Part shown: positions 10,472-24,285 of the stretch, piece by piece | Position numbering within the stretch: the stretch's first letter is position 1 | How the letters are laid out: the number at the start of each line of letters is the position of its first letter | Source of the DNA: an uncultured Bacteroides sp. | GTDB taxonomy: Bacteria; Bacteroidota; Bacteroidia; Bacteroidales; Bacteroidaceae | DNA length: 64,000 bases | Direction: 5' to 3' | Assembly: GCA_947646015.1 (NCBI GenBank) | Contig: CANSEY010000004.1 | Location: forward strand, 62,001-126,000 | Notes under the pieces: generated by a model | Seen by the model: only the letters and a program-made list of their open reading frames with translations | Database searches by the model: none | Told to the model about the DNA's origin: nothing | Program-made: the position numbers and the translations under genes

Positions 10472-12154
10472 ATGAAATTAATAAATAAATATCTAACATT
10501 ACTCTTGTCATTAAGTCTGTTTACGGCTTGTGATTTCATGGATTGTGACGAATCGGACAACTATTCTTTGGAGCAAATTGAAGAAAGTTATGCACGAGTA
10601 AAGCAATTTGTGACGAATGTTTACAGTTATTTGCCGAGTAATTTTTGTAATCTTGACGGAGCCATGCAGGATGCAGCTACGGACGATGCAATTCATGTGT
10701 ATGAAAGCTCAGATATTCAGCGTTTTGTCAACGGGACATGGTCGGCTAACTACACAGTGGATGATAAGTATGCTCATTATTATAATGGTATACATGATGC
10801 AAACTTCTTTCTGGAAAATTTGACCAATTTGAAATTTGAAGATTGGCAGTATGGCGATGATTATGAAAATTGGATGAAAGAGTATGCGAATTTTGAATAC
10901 GAAGTTCGTTTCTTACGCGCTTTCTTCTATTTTGAGTTAGTAAAGCGTTATCAGAATGTTCCGTTGATAGAAAAGGTCTTGACTTTGCAGGAAGCAAACA
11001 ATGTCGAGCAAGCATCATCTGATGTGATTTTTAAATTTATTATATCCGAATGTACGGAAGCTGCCAAAGTGTTGCCGGCTACCTATGCGGGATATAAAGA
11101 AAAAGAGACTGGACGTATTACCAAAGGAGCGGCTTTAGCTTTGAAAGCCCGTGCGGCTTTGTATGCGGCAAGTCGTTTATTTAATCCGAATGGTGATAAG
11201 GACAAATGGATTGCAGCGGCAGAAGCGGCTTATGAAATAATCGGTGACCAGACCGCTTTGGGATATGGATTGGATAAGAGTTTCTCCAATCTATTTGGTC
11301 CGGAAAATAATAAGAGCAAAGAGGTAATCCTTGCGCGTCCTACTGGAAGCAATAACTCTTTTGAGGCTGCAAATTTTCCTATGGGAGTAAAGGGAGGAAA
11401 GACGTCCACTTGCCCGACAGAAAACTTGGCAAGCGCCTTTGAAATGAAGACCGGTGTTCCTTTTGACTGGAACGACGAGAACATGAGAAAGAATCCTTAT
11501 GAAAAAAGAGATCCTCGTTTTTACATGACGATTGTTCACAATAACATGAAATGGCCGGCTGATAAAAACGTAGAGATATGGGAAGGAGGAGTAAATGGAC
11601 TTCCGCTCCCTAATGCCACCTCTACTGGTTATTATCTTTGCAAATATGTGAATAAGTCTATTAGCTTTGAACCGGGTGCTCCTACAGCGAATGCTCATCA
11701 CAATTGGGTCTTGTTTAGATATGCGGAAGTGTTGCTGAATTATGCTGAAGCTATGGTCAATGCTTATGGCGAAAACGGCTTGGAATATACAACAGAGAAA
11801 TGTGGAATGACAGCTTTACAGGCCGTAAATCGTGTGCGCAACAGAGAAGGAGTAAAGATGCCCGCTCTTCCCGCCACCTTGTCTCCTGACGAGTTCTTGA
11901 AGCGGCTGAAGAATGAGCGCAGAGTGGAACTCGCTTTTGAGGGGCATCGCTTTTGGGATGTTCGCCGTTGGAAAGAGCTTGACGAGACGGAAAACATTTA
12001 CGGTGTGAAGGTGACGAAAGTCGGAGCGGAAATGAATTATGAGAAGAGCCGGATAAATACGAATGTGGTTGAAGATAAGATGTATTTTTATCCGATAGCT
12101 AATACTGAGCTCTTCAAAAATAAGAAGTTGGTTCAAAATCCAGGTTGGGAATGA
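10472..12154 (+). CDS. SusD-like surface lipoprotein (second pair)
   Basis: 560 residues. The lipoprotein signal peptide ends LFTAC (Cys about 20) and is followed by an acidic stretch (DFMDCDESD) typical of surface-exported Bacteroidetes lipoproteins. SusD family blocks are visible: EYEVRFLRAFFYFELVKRY, ITKGAALALKARAALYAA, FRYAEVLLNYAEAM and ERRVELAFEGHRFWDVRRW, ending VQNPGWE. It partners the SusC encoded just upstream. A 92-base gap separates it from GH16; I see no strong terminator there and the downstream genes probably remain in the same operon. Confidence 0.95.
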   Translation: MKLINKYLTLLLSLSLFTACDFMDCDESDNYSLEQIEESYARVKQFVTNVYSYLPSNFCNLDGAMQDAATDDAIHVYESSDIQRFVNGTWSANYTVDDKYAHYYNGIHDANFFLENLTNLKFEDWQYGDDYENWMKEYANFEYEVRFLRAFFYFELVKRYQNVPLIEKVLTLQEANNVEQASSDVIFKFIISECTEAAKVLPATYAGYKEKETGRITKGAALALKARAALYAASRLFNPNGDKDKWIAAAEAAYEIIGDQTALGYGLDKSFSNLFGPENNKSKEVILARPTGSNNSFEAANFPMGVKGGKTSTCPTENLASAFEMKTGVPFDWNDENMRKNPYEKRDPRFYMTIVHNNMKWPADKNVEIWEGGVNGLPLPNATSTGYYLCKYVNKSISFEPGAPTANAHHNWVLFRYAEVLLNYAEAMVNAYGENGLEYTTEKCGMTALQAVNRVRNREGVKMPALPATLSPDEFLKRLKNERRVELAFEGHRFWDVRRWKELDETENIYGVKVTKVGAEMNYEKSRINTNVVEDKMYFYPIANTELFKNKKLVQNPGWE

Positions 12155-12246
12155 TGGTATATTTACTGGTTTAAGTGATAGTAGGTCGCTACATCTTCTT
12201 TGTAAGAAAGTGGCCTTCTATTAAAAAGTAAAACTTAAAAAGAAGA

Positions 12247-13149
12247 ATGATGAAGAATCTGTTTAAAATATGTCTGGTAGCAGGAGTTGGATTTCTTGCT
12301 TCCTGTGGTGATGAAAAAGGTGACTATGTAAAGCCTGTTTCTAAAATAGATGCGGAAACTCCGTCCAATGCGCTTCCTGAAAATTCTAATGCAGAAGTAA
12401 GCGATATACGGTGGAAATTGGAATTTAGCGACGAGTTTAATGATTCCCGTGTCGATTTTAATAAATGGACTATAAATAATGATACGAAAACTCGTACTCC
12501 ACGCCCTGCTTTAGGTATCAAGGAATGGTTTCACAAACCGGAAAATGTAAGGGAAGTTCAGAATGAAGACGGTGGTATGCTTGTCTTGGAAGCAAAAAAG
12601 ATAGGAACTGATGTAATGTATTGTAGTTCGGTAAATACCCGGGATAAATATTTTATGAATTACGGGTATGCTGAGGTACGTGTTAAGGTAGCCGATACAA
12701 ATAGGGCGGTACATACGGCCTTCTGGTTTCAGTCTCCTGATGTGAATTTGGTAGACGGAACAGGTAATGACGGCGCCGAAATAGACGTTTTCGAGTCGGC
12801 TTTTGTAGAGGATAAGACCGCATCGACTATTCATATTGATGGATATGGCAATGATCATCAGGAAAATTCAAAGCGCTATCCGGCGGCAGGTCTGCATGGT
12901 AGTTTCCATGTCTGGGGAATGTTGTGGGATGAGAATCAGATCAAAATCTATTATGACGGAGAGTTGAAGGCTGAATTCAGTAAAGAGGGTGGTGAAGAAA
13001 AATGGATTTCGAGAACCAAGGAATATGTGCAGCTTTCCACAGGAGCTTCATGGGCTAATGAGGGAGATTTCAAGAGTGCTTCTGTCGATTCGCATCTGAC
13101 CAATGCTTATGTGGATTATATACGCATATGGACATTTGATACTAAGTAA
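12247..13149 (+). CDS. GH16 family endo-glycoside hydrolase, lipoprotein
   Basis: 300 residues with a lipoprotein signal (FLASC, Cys20). The GH16 jelly-roll catalytic motif E-I-D-V-F-E lies at residues 178-183: Glu178 nucleophile, Asp180 helper, Glu183 acid/base. This ExDxxE form is the beta-bulge type shared by laminarinases, agarases, porphyranases and carrageenases, not the ExDxE of lichenases. WFHKPENV and AFWFQSP are typical GH16 core segments. As a surface or periplasmic endo-enzyme it would cut internal beta-glucosidic or beta-galactosidic bonds. The GH2 neighbour favours a galactose-containing target, but this is inference. A purine-rich AAGAAG precedes the ATG. ATG 12250 is an equally possible start. 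Confidence 0.9.
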   Translation: MMKNLFKICLVAGVGFLASCGDEKGDYVKPVSKIDAETPSNALPENSNAEVSDIRWKLEFSDEFNDSRVDFNKWTINNDTKTRTPRPALGIKEWFHKPENVREVQNEDGGMLVLEAKKIGTDVMYCSSVNTRDKYFMNYGYAEVRVKVADTNRAVHTAFWFQSPDVNLVDGTGNDGAEIDVFESAFVEDKTASTIHIDGYGNDHQENSKRYPAAGLHGSFHVWGMLWDENQIKIYYDGELKAEFSKEGGEEKWISRTKEYVQLSTGASWANEGDFKSASVDSHLTNAYVDYIRIWTFDTK

Positions 13150-13177
13150 TAAATTTTTAGGTGAAAAGATTATTAGG

Positions 13178-17817
<4,640 letters not shown>

Positions 17818-17829
17818 AGAAAAAACACT

Positions 17830-19761
17830 ATGATTCAGATGAGATATGTATGTTGTGTTCTTTTGGTTGCGGCTTTGGGAAGTATGTCTTTCAGGGCAAA
17901 AGCATACACAGAACGTAATATGTTGCAGAAAATGGCTGATGAAGCTACATTGAAAGATATGTTAGTTTTGAAACAGGCGTGGGTGCCTTATCCTGCATAT
18001 ACAGATCGTGCGGCATGGGATTCCCTGACAGGCTCCAATAAGCAATATCTCATTGAAGCGGGTGAGAAGTTACTTAACTACAAATGGCAGTTGACCCCAG
18101 CCACTGCTTATCTGGAGTTTGAACGTGCCGGCAACCGTAAGATTATGGAAGAATCTTATATGGCCAATCGCCAGGCATTGAATACATTAATGCTTGCCGA
18201 ACTGGCCGAAGGCAAAGGGCGCTTTATTGACCAGTTGCTAGACGGAGCATATATGAGTTGTGAAATGACTTCATGGGTACAGTCGGCACATCTGTCCCGT
18301 CAAAGCAGCAAACGTTCTTTCCCGGATTTTCGCGAACATATCATTGATCTAGGATCCGGTGGCTACGGAGCGTTAATGGCGTGGGTGCACTATTTTTTCC
18401 GTGCCCCGTTTGATAAGATTAATCCTGTAGTCTCTTTGCAAATGCGTAAAGTGATAAAAGAACGTGTGCTCGATCCTTATATGAATGATGATAAAATGTG
18501 GTGGATGGCTTTTGACCGGAAGCCTGGAGGAATTATCAATAATTGGAATCCTTGGTGCAACTCTAACGCATTGCAATGTTTTTTATTGCTTGAAGACGAT
18601 AAGGACAGACTGGCTGAAGCTGTATATCGTTCGATGAAGTCAGTTGATAAATTCATCAATTATGTAAAAGCGGACGGAGCTTGTGAAGAAGGAACCTCGT
18701 ATTGGGGGCATGCAGCCGGCAAACTTTATGATTATCTTCAGATTCTTTCGGATGGTACCGGAGGTAAAATCTCTTTATTTCATGAACCGATGATTCGCCG
18801 GATGGGGGAATATATATCACGTTCGTATGTAGGTAACGGGTGGGTAGTCAACTTTGCCGATGCTTCAGCACGAGGTGGTGGTGATGCTATGTTGATATAT
18901 CGTTTTGGTAAAGCGGTAAACAGTGACGAAATGATGGGCTTTGCTGCTTATTTATTAAAAGACAAAAAGCCGTATGTGATAATGGGTAATGACGCCTTCC
19001 GCTCTCTCCAGTCTTTACTTTTCGGTCATGAACTGTCGGAGGCGATTCCGAAACATGATGTACCGGATGTGACATGGTATCCCGAAACGGAATTCTGCCA
19101 TATGAAGAACAAGAGCGGAATGTTTGTCGCTGCTAAAGGCGGATTTAATAATGAAAGCCACAATCATAACGATGCGGGAACCTTCTCTTTGTATGTAAAC
19201 ACGATTCCGGTGTTGATTGATGCCGGAGTGGGAACTTACACTAGAAAGACTTTCAGTGGAGAACGATACACCATTTGGACCATGCAAAGCAACTATCATA
19301 ATTTGCCTATGATTAATGATGTTCCGCAAAAATTTGGTCAGAATTATAAGGCTGCCAATACGGTTTGCAATGAGAAAAAACGCATCTTCTCCACTGACAT
19401 AGCCGCTGCATATCCAGCAGAAGCCAAAGTAAAGAGCTGGAAGCGTTCTTACAGTCTTGAGAGTCGTAAACTGAAAATCACAGATGATTATACATTGACT
19501 GAATGTGTGGCACCCAACCGGGTGAACTTTCTGACATGGGGAAACGTAACTTTCCCTTCGGCCGGAAAGATACATGTTGAAGTACAGGGGCAGAAAGTAG
19601 AACTATTGTATCCGGTTCGGTTTAAGGCCGATTTAGAAACAATTGAATTGGATGATCCACGTCTTTCTAATGTGTGGGGTAAGAAGATCTATCGTATTGT
19701 TCTGAAAGATGAAAAGCAGGAGATGACTGGAATTTATACATTTACAGTTAAATTATTATAA
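17830..19761 (+). CDS. Heparinase II/III-family polysaccharide lyase
   Basis: 643 residues with a signal peptide (cleavage near FRAKA). The N-terminal half is an alpha-helical toroid (NNWNPWCNSNALQC, GACEEGTSYWGHAAGKLYDY) and the C-terminal half a beta-sandwich with the heparinase II/III block NNESHNHNDAGTFSLY (about residues 440-454) and YHNLPMINDVPQKFG. Such enzymes cut uronic-acid polysaccharides by beta-elimination and leave a 4,5-unsaturated end, exactly what the GH88 encoded upstream acts on. The overall pattern is like the family containing hyaluronate/chondroitin/gellan-type lyases (PL33-like), but I cannot assign the PL number or substrate by eye. It is the last gene of the tight run; a 700-base gap with a sulfatase relic follows. 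Confidence 0.85.
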   Translation: MIQMRYVCCVLLVAALGSMSFRAKAYTERNMLQKMADEATLKDMLVLKQAWVPYPAYTDRAAWDSLTGSNKQYLIEAGEKLLNYKWQLTPATAYLEFERAGNRKIMEESYMANRQALNTLMLAELAEGKGRFIDQLLDGAYMSCEMTSWVQSAHLSRQSSKRSFPDFREHIIDLGSGGYGALMAWVHYFFRAPFDKINPVVSLQMRKVIKERVLDPYMNDDKMWWMAFDRKPGGIINNWNPWCNSNALQCFLLLEDDKDRLAEAVYRSMKSVDKFINYVKADGACEEGTSYWGHAAGKLYDYLQILSDGTGGKISLFHEPMIRRMGEYISRSYVGNGWVVNFADASARGGGDAMLIYRFGKAVNSDEMMGFAAYLLKDKKPYVIMGNDAFRSLQSLLFGHELSEAIPKHDVPDVTWYPETEFCHMKNKSGMFVAAKGGFNNESHNHNDAGTFSLYVNTIPVLIDAGVGTYTRKTFSGERYTIWTMQSNYHNLPMINDVPQKFGQNYKAANTVCNEKKRIFSTDIAAAYPAEAKVKSWKRSYSLESRKLKITDDYTLTECVAPNRVNFLTWGNVTFPSAGKIHVEVQGQKVELLYPVRFKADLETIELDDPRLSNVWGKKIYRIVLKDEKQEMTGIYTFTVKLL

Positions 19762-19903
19762 AGCATAGAAGTGGGCTTATCAGTTATAATGAGTTAATAT
19801 CTAGTTGTCTATGGCTAAATTATTGGATTGTGCTTTTATCTATTTTTCTAACCTAAAATTAAGATTAGGATTTTTTGCAGAATTACATCGTGCGAAATTA
19901 TGA

Positions 19904-20155
19904 AAAGATAATGGAGGTATTATAACAGCAACCAGTAATTTGGGGGACTTAGAGGAGTAAATGGTATCTCTAATAAAAATGTTTTAGAGTTCACTTATTA
20001 TAAGATCTTTTTCTAAGATAGAAACGGGAAAGGTCGTTTCAGGTTCTATAACGGGAGTTGACTTCTATCCTACTTTGATAAGACTGGCTGGTGGAATTCC
20101 GTATGACGTACTTGATAGTGAAAATATTTTTGATTGGATGAAAAAGATATATTAA
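19904..20155 (+). pseudogene. Sulfatase remnant, frameshifted C-terminal part
   Basis: This stretch lies in a 700-base gap without a gene but still encodes sulfatase pieces in shifting frames. From 19907 it reads DNGGIITATSN, matching the DNGG-ATSN region before the LRGGKG loop. One base later in frame, GLRG follows. From 19988 a stop-free frame reads SSLIIRSFSK, then TGKVVSGSITGVDFYPTLIRLAGG and ends at TAA 20155, the usual PLIIRWPGK-to-VDFYPTLLELAG part of sulfatases. Further similarity (GGLKLIGYYQ, about 20250-20284) may be its extreme C-terminus. The N-terminal half with the active-site serine/cysteine is gone. The intact sulfatase starts 310 bases downstream and is a separate gene. Bases 20156-20464 hold no other gene that I can see. 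Confidence 0.75.
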
Positions 20156-20464
20156 GAGTTCAAGCAGTCCTTTAAAAGTATTTTCAGTCTATCTGGAAGT
20201 TATTGACTTGGTACTTCTTTGGTATTTCATATTCTGTTATGGATTCGGGAGGGTTGAAATTAATTGGTTATTATCAAGCTTGATTAATAGTACTTTTTAA
20301 CAAAGAAAAGATAGAAAATAAAAAAGTAAATTAGTAATCACTTTTGGTGAAATATTTGTATGTTAAACTAATGAAATGGTTTATAGATACGCATGCGGAT
20401 ATTCCAACAGAACTAAATTTTGTATATAAAAATAAAATATAATAAACCCAATAACAATTATATT

Positions 20465-22003
20465 ATGAAGAACTTTAATTTATGGCTGGGAATCGGTGGC
20501 TCTTTATTGATCACATTACCGGTTCAGGCACAGAAGAAAACAAAAGAGAAACAACCTAATGTAATCTTTATTATCGCTGATGACTTAGGTTATGGAGATA
20601 TGAGTTGTTATGGTGCTCATCGCATTCAGACTCCGCATGTCGATGCATTAGCTAATAGTGGTATTCGTTTCACAGATGCGCACGCGGTGGCTTCAACAAG
20701 TACCCCATCACGTTATTCTTTATTTACAGGACATTATGCCTGGCGTAGAAATGATACAGGAGTTGCCCGTGGTGATGCAGGTATGGTTATCCGGACAGAA
20801 CAAACCACGATTGCAGATATGTTTAAATCTGCTGGATATACGACTGGAGCTATCGGGAAGTGGCATTTAGGTTTGGGAGATAAAACGGGTACGCAGAATT
20901 GGAATAAGAAGGTTAGTCCGGGACCGGAAGATTTGGGCTTCGATTATTCTTGTCTGATGGCTGCTACCGGTGACCGCGTGCCTTGTGTATGGATGGAGAA
21001 TCAGCAGGTGCTTGATTACGACCCGTCGGCCCCCATTGAGGTGAGTTATACCCAACCTTTTCCTGGCGAACCGACTGGAAAGAATAATCCGGAGCTACTG
21101 ACCAACCTAAAGCCCTCGCCCAATCACGGACACAACCAAGCCATCGTCAATGGTATTTCGCGCATCGGATACATGAAGGGAGGAGGCAAGGCACTGTGGA
21201 AGGACGAAAACATTGCTGACACCATTATTGCTAAATCGGTAGGTTTTATCGAGCGTAATAGCGACAAACCCTTCTTCTTGTATGTAGGAACCAATGACGT
21301 GCATGTACCCCGTTTTCCCCACCCGCGTTTTGTAGGTAAAAGCGGAATGGGCTATCGAGGAGATGCTATTCTTCAGTTCGATTACACGGTTGGCAAAATC
21401 GTAGAAGCGTTGGAGAGAAAAGGATTGAGAGAAAACACGCTGATTGTGTTGAGTAGCGACAACGGTCCAGTAGTGGATGACGGCTATCAGGATCAAGCAG
21501 TGGAGCTGCTAGGCGACCACCGTCCGTGGGGTAACCTGCGTGGCGGTAAATATAGTAATTTTGAAGCGGGTACTCGCATTCCGTTTATTGTTAGTTGGCC
21601 TGATAAAGTAAAAAAAGGTAAAATTTCGGATGCTTTGGTATCTCAGATTGATTTATTTGCTTCAATGGCTGAATTGGTGGGACAAGAGATGCAGCCGGGT
21701 GCCGGAGTAGACAGTCAGAATCAGTTGAAAGCCTTTTTGGGTACTGATCGTAAGGGGCGTGACTATGTGATCGAAGCTTCCGGTTCTTTGTCTGTTTCAG
21801 ACGGAGCTTGGAAATATATTACTCCGAATAAAGGGGCAGCTTTTATGAAACTAACAAGGACTGAGACTGGTAATGCTCCGGTAGATCAACTATATAATTT
21901 GAAAAAGGACAGAGGCGAGAAAGAAAACCTAGCTGAAAAATACCCAGATAAAGTGAAAGCTATGAAATCTATATTGGAACGGGAAAAAGCGAAATCTAAG
22001 TAA
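20465..22003 (+). CDS. Ser-type sulfatase (S1-like, formylglycine-dependent)
   Basis: 512 residues from ATG 20465, chosen because it begins a signal peptide (cleavage near LPVQA). The upstream in-frame TTG lies in AT-rich leader. The sulfatase signature S-T-P-S-R is at residues 79-83; Ser79 would be converted to formylglycine by an anaerobic maturase (anSME), which is not in this window. Metal-binding residues are visible in NVIFIIADDLGYGD, and GKWHLG and SSDNGPV are the expected lyase-like core blocks. It would remove sulfate esters from a glycan in the periplasm or on the cell surface. It is separated from the main operon by the decayed sulfatase and may have its own promoter. The middle (about 21000-21550) uses more CCC, CTA, ACC and AGC codons than the ends. 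Confidence 0.93.
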   Translation: MKNFNLWLGIGGSLLITLPVQAQKKTKEKQPNVIFIIADDLGYGDMSCYGAHRIQTPHVDALANSGIRFTDAHAVASTSTPSRYSLFTGHYAWRRNDTGVARGDAGMVIRTEQTTIADMFKSAGYTTGAIGKWHLGLGDKTGTQNWNKKVSPGPEDLGFDYSCLMAATGDRVPCVWMENQQVLDYDPSAPIEVSYTQPFPGEPTGKNNPELLTNLKPSPNHGHNQAIVNGISRIGYMKGGGKALWKDENIADTIIAKSVGFIERNSDKPFFLYVGTNDVHVPRFPHPRFVGKSGMGYRGDAILQFDYTVGKIVEALERKGLRENTLIVLSSDNGPVVDDGYQDQAVELLGDHRPWGNLRGGKYSNFEAGTRIPFIVSWPDKVKKGKISDALVSQIDLFASMAELVGQEMQPGAGVDSQNQLKAFLGTDRKGRDYVIEASGSLSVSDGAWKYITPNKGAAFMKLTRTETGNAPVDQLYNLKKDRGEKENLAEKYPDKVKAMKSILEREKAKSK

Positions 22004-22157
22004 GGTAGAAATATTTGAATGTTTGGAGATATTTTCAGAGTATAGGTAGAAAGTAATTTTTAATCATTAAGTGTAAGTCTATTCTTTATTAATGCGAATC
22101 AGTATTTGATTCATTAGTTAAAAATTAGGGCACTGTCCATCTGGTTTTGTATTCTCG

Positions 22158-22189
22158 AAAACTACGGGATTCTTCTCGTAGTTTTTTTT
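22158..22189 (+). terminator. Terminator-like hairpin inside the left end of the IS
   Basis: AAAACTACG (22158-22166) pairs with CGTAGTTTT (22177-22185) around a 10-base loop and runs into further T residues. Position just before the transposase start suggests it blocks read-through from the neighbouring PUL. Confidence 0.6.
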
Positions 22190-22223
22190 ATTTATATATT
22201 AACTTTGTAAAAAAGCAGATTTT

Positions 22224-23425
22224 ATGGACATCCCCAAAGAATTTTTAAGTAAAGAGTTCCTGTCTCAGTTTAAGACAGGTGAAGATGTTACCGCTTTCAT
22301 GAAAGAGCTTCATACTCGTGTCTATGAGCAAATGTTGGAAGCTGAACTTGATAACCACTTAGGTTATGAGAAACACTCCAATCAAGGCGATCATAGTGGC
22401 AACTCCCGCAATGGTAGTTATAAGAAGCAGATTCAAACAGAGATGGGAGAATCTGTTATTCAGGTTCCCCGTGATAGAAAAAGTGAATTTGAGCCAGTTG
22501 TAGTCCCTAAGCATCAATCCCGTGGCTTGTCTATTGAACGTCTTGTAATCTCTCTTTATGCCAAAGGCATGAGCGTATCTGACATTGAGTCAGAAATGCA
22601 AGAAATATACGGTATCAATCTTTCCACCTCCGCTATCTCTATTATTTCCAATAAAGTCAGCTAGGCTGCTTCAGAGTGGCAGAATCGTCCTTTGGAGAGC
22701 TTATATATGATTGTCTGGATGGTATCGTATTTAAAGTCAGGGAAAATGGTAAGGTCATCAACAAGACCGTTTATTTATGTGTAGGTCTAAATAAGGAAGG
22801 CTTGAAAGAGGTATTGGGTATGTGGGTTGGTAAAAATGAGAGCGCTGCCTTCTGGATGGGCGTTTTAACGGATCTCAAAGCTCGTGGTGTAGAAGATATA
22901 CTGATTACGGTTACTGATAATCTGAATGGATTTACAGAAACTATCAAGAGTGTGTTTCCAACATCTACCACTCAAATATGCGTAGTGCATCAAATAAGAA
23001 ACTCCTGTCGGTATGTGGTCTGGAAAGAAAAAAAGGAGTTTACTTCTGATTTAAAGAATATCTATAATGCACCTACTAAAGAAGCCGCAAAGATGGAGTT
23101 GGAGAACTTTGAGCAAAAATGGGGGACTAAATATCCATATGCGATACGCTCATGGAGAAATAATTGGGAAGAACTCACCGTATTCTTTGACTTCCCGGTT
23201 GAAATTAGAAAGATCATATATACAACGAATCTCATTGAGAATCTGAACGGAAAAATTAGAAAGTACACCAAAAACAAGCTATCATTCCCAAATGATGATG
23301 CCTTGAAAAAGTCTGTGTATCTGGCTATTACAGAAATAGAAAAGAAATGGTATCAACCTATTTGGAATTGGGCATTGATTTTTAATCAATTTATATCTAT
23401 ATTTGAAAACAGGATTCAAGTATAA
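22224..23425 (+). pseudogene. IS256-family transposase, nonsense plus frameshift
   Basis: The N-terminal 146 residues (22224-22664) carry the mutator-type start: LDNHLGYEKH, RNGSYKKQIQTEMGE and SDIESEMQEIYG. They stop at TAG 22662-22664, where relatives read through into AASEWQNRPLESLY. A second frame then carries the DDE domain: VTDNLNGFTETI (second Asp), QICVVHQIRNSCRYV, IYTTNLIENLNGKIR and the C-terminal Glu region. Reading through the TAG gives EWQNRPLESLYMIVWM in the first frame; the second frame resumes at DGIVFKVREN. Aligning to the usual LES-Y-IV-LD-I-FK spacing, four bases appear to be missing near 22716-22722. Both lesions must be repaired for a full-length protein, so this copy should not make its own transposase. 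Confidence 0.85.
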
Positions 23426-23494
23426 AACTCGAATCCTCTAGTTTTCTATTTACACAAAATCGTGGACAGTGCCGTAGTTTTCGAGAATACAAAA

Positions 23495-23529
23495 TGGGAC
23501 AACTTGCTAATCATAGGTTAGTTGTCCCA
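23495..23529. terminator. Perfect hairpin next to the right end of the IS
   Basis: TGGGACAACT (23495-23504) pairs with AGTTGTCCCA (23520-23529) around a 15-base loop. It could be a terminator or the end of another insertion element. A TTTG-rich tract follows, with no long T run. Confidence 0.4.
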
Positions 23530-23647
23530 TTTGTATTTAAGCATTTTCCCTTCCTGAAAAATTGTTTGACGGTCCATAGTACTCAATATGTAATTTTCAA
23601 TTTGTAGTCACTTTCTACTTTCGTAGCAAACCATAATGATATACTAA

Positions 23648-23780
23648 ATGGCAAGTAAAAATCTCTGGGATCGCTATCAGAATGAAGGTATTCCTCAATC
23701 GATGTCCATCGTCCAGTTCTGTTAAATGAACGGTGTGGTTTGTTACAAGTTCGAGAGATGGTACAATTTTGAGGTAATTT
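23648..23780 (+). pseudogene. IS66-type orfA relic
   Basis: From ATG 23648 the frame reads MASKNLWDRYQNEGI, then SIVQFC, an in-frame TAA, then MNGVVCYKFERWYNF. The pattern (one helix, SIV-FC, NG-V-Y-FERWY) matches the short N-terminal helix-turn-helix proteins of IS66-like elements in Bacteroides, where Gln or Lys codons replace the TAA. Nothing resembling orfB or tnpC follows, so this is a fragment left by deletion. The rest of 23474-23843 holds hairpins but no gene. Confidence 0.5.
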
Positions 23781-23794
23781 TGTGTACTAACAGA

Positions 23795-23837
23795 AATAAA
23801 AAAGTAGAGAAGACAGCTATCTCTAACTATCTTCTCT
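23795..23837 (-). terminator. Terminator of the leftward cassette
   Basis: On the minus strand AGAGAAGATAG pairs with CTGTCTTCTCT (one U-G wobble) around a 10-base loop and is followed by ACTTTTTTATTT. It begins 7 bases beyond the stop codon at 23844. Confidence 0.75.
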
Positions 23838-23843
23838 CTTGCT

Positions 23844-24284
23844 TTAAAATGTCAATCTCATCACTATCTTCTCCGGTTCTACTGTGATCTTAACTCTTTC
23901 TACCTGATCCGCTCCAAGCATTACAGCCGATTTTTTATAACACCTTATAAATTCTCTTTTCGGCATGAAAAAAGGATAACCATACGGAACTCCTCCCCAG
24001 TAATCCGGTATTCTGAAACCATTAAAACTATGCCCGGTGATTATGTTGGCATCAATATTATAGATCAACTTCGGATCATAATTCAGCCAGTCTATCTCAC
24101 CCTCCCTGTATTTACGGAAAAATGTTAGTTCCAATGTTTTCCCCGATACTTCTCTCAATAGAAATTTAACTCCACCGGCATTAAAAATCTTATTCAGATC
24201 CGCCTGAACTGCATTTTCTATCTCATTGACTCCTAGTGTACTCAGATCATACACCATGCCCATTGTAAATATTCTCTCTTTCAT
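23844..24284 (-). CDS. Protein of unknown function, last gene of the accessory cassette
   Basis: 146 residues from ATG 24284, preferred to the upstream TTG at 24305 because a CTGGAG ribosome-binding site lies 5 bases before it. The start follows the upstream stop by one base, suggesting translational coupling. No signal peptide or membrane helix. The sequence mixes charged N-terminal helices (NEIENAVQADLNKIFN) with a hydrophobic, Tyr/Gly-rich middle (GFRIPDYWGGVPYGYPFFMPK) and a beta-strand end. I do not recognise a family. The regular co-directional spacing with its neighbours says it is a real gene of the cassette. Confidence 0.65.
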   Translation of the reverse strand: MKERIFTMGMVYDLSTLGVNEIENAVQADLNKIFNAGGVKFLLREVSGKTLELTFFRKYREGEIDWLNYDPKLIYNIDANIITGHSFNGFRIPDYWGGVPYGYPFFMPKREFIRCYKKSAVMLGADQVERVKITVEPEKIVMRLTF

Positions 24285-24285
24285 G

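Larger units (their letters stand above)
22129..23473. mobile_element. IS256-family insertion sequence, inactivated
   Basis: A 1345-base element bounded by inverted ends: GGCACTGTCCA at the left (from 22129) and its complement ending at 23473, with weaker matching inward to TTTTGT. It contains one IS256-type transposase gene with two lesions. No 8-9 base target duplication is seen: the left flank is AAAATTAG and the right flank is GTAGTTTT. Just inside the left end, 22158-22189 forms a hairpin followed by T residues, a likely terminator shielding the transposase from outside transcription. Confidence 0.85.

Noticed and set aside
22224..23425. Programmed frameshift in the IS256 transposase
   Set aside because: IS256-family elements use one continuous frame. 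The slip site looks like a 4-base deletion and a separate stop codon also interrupts the gene.
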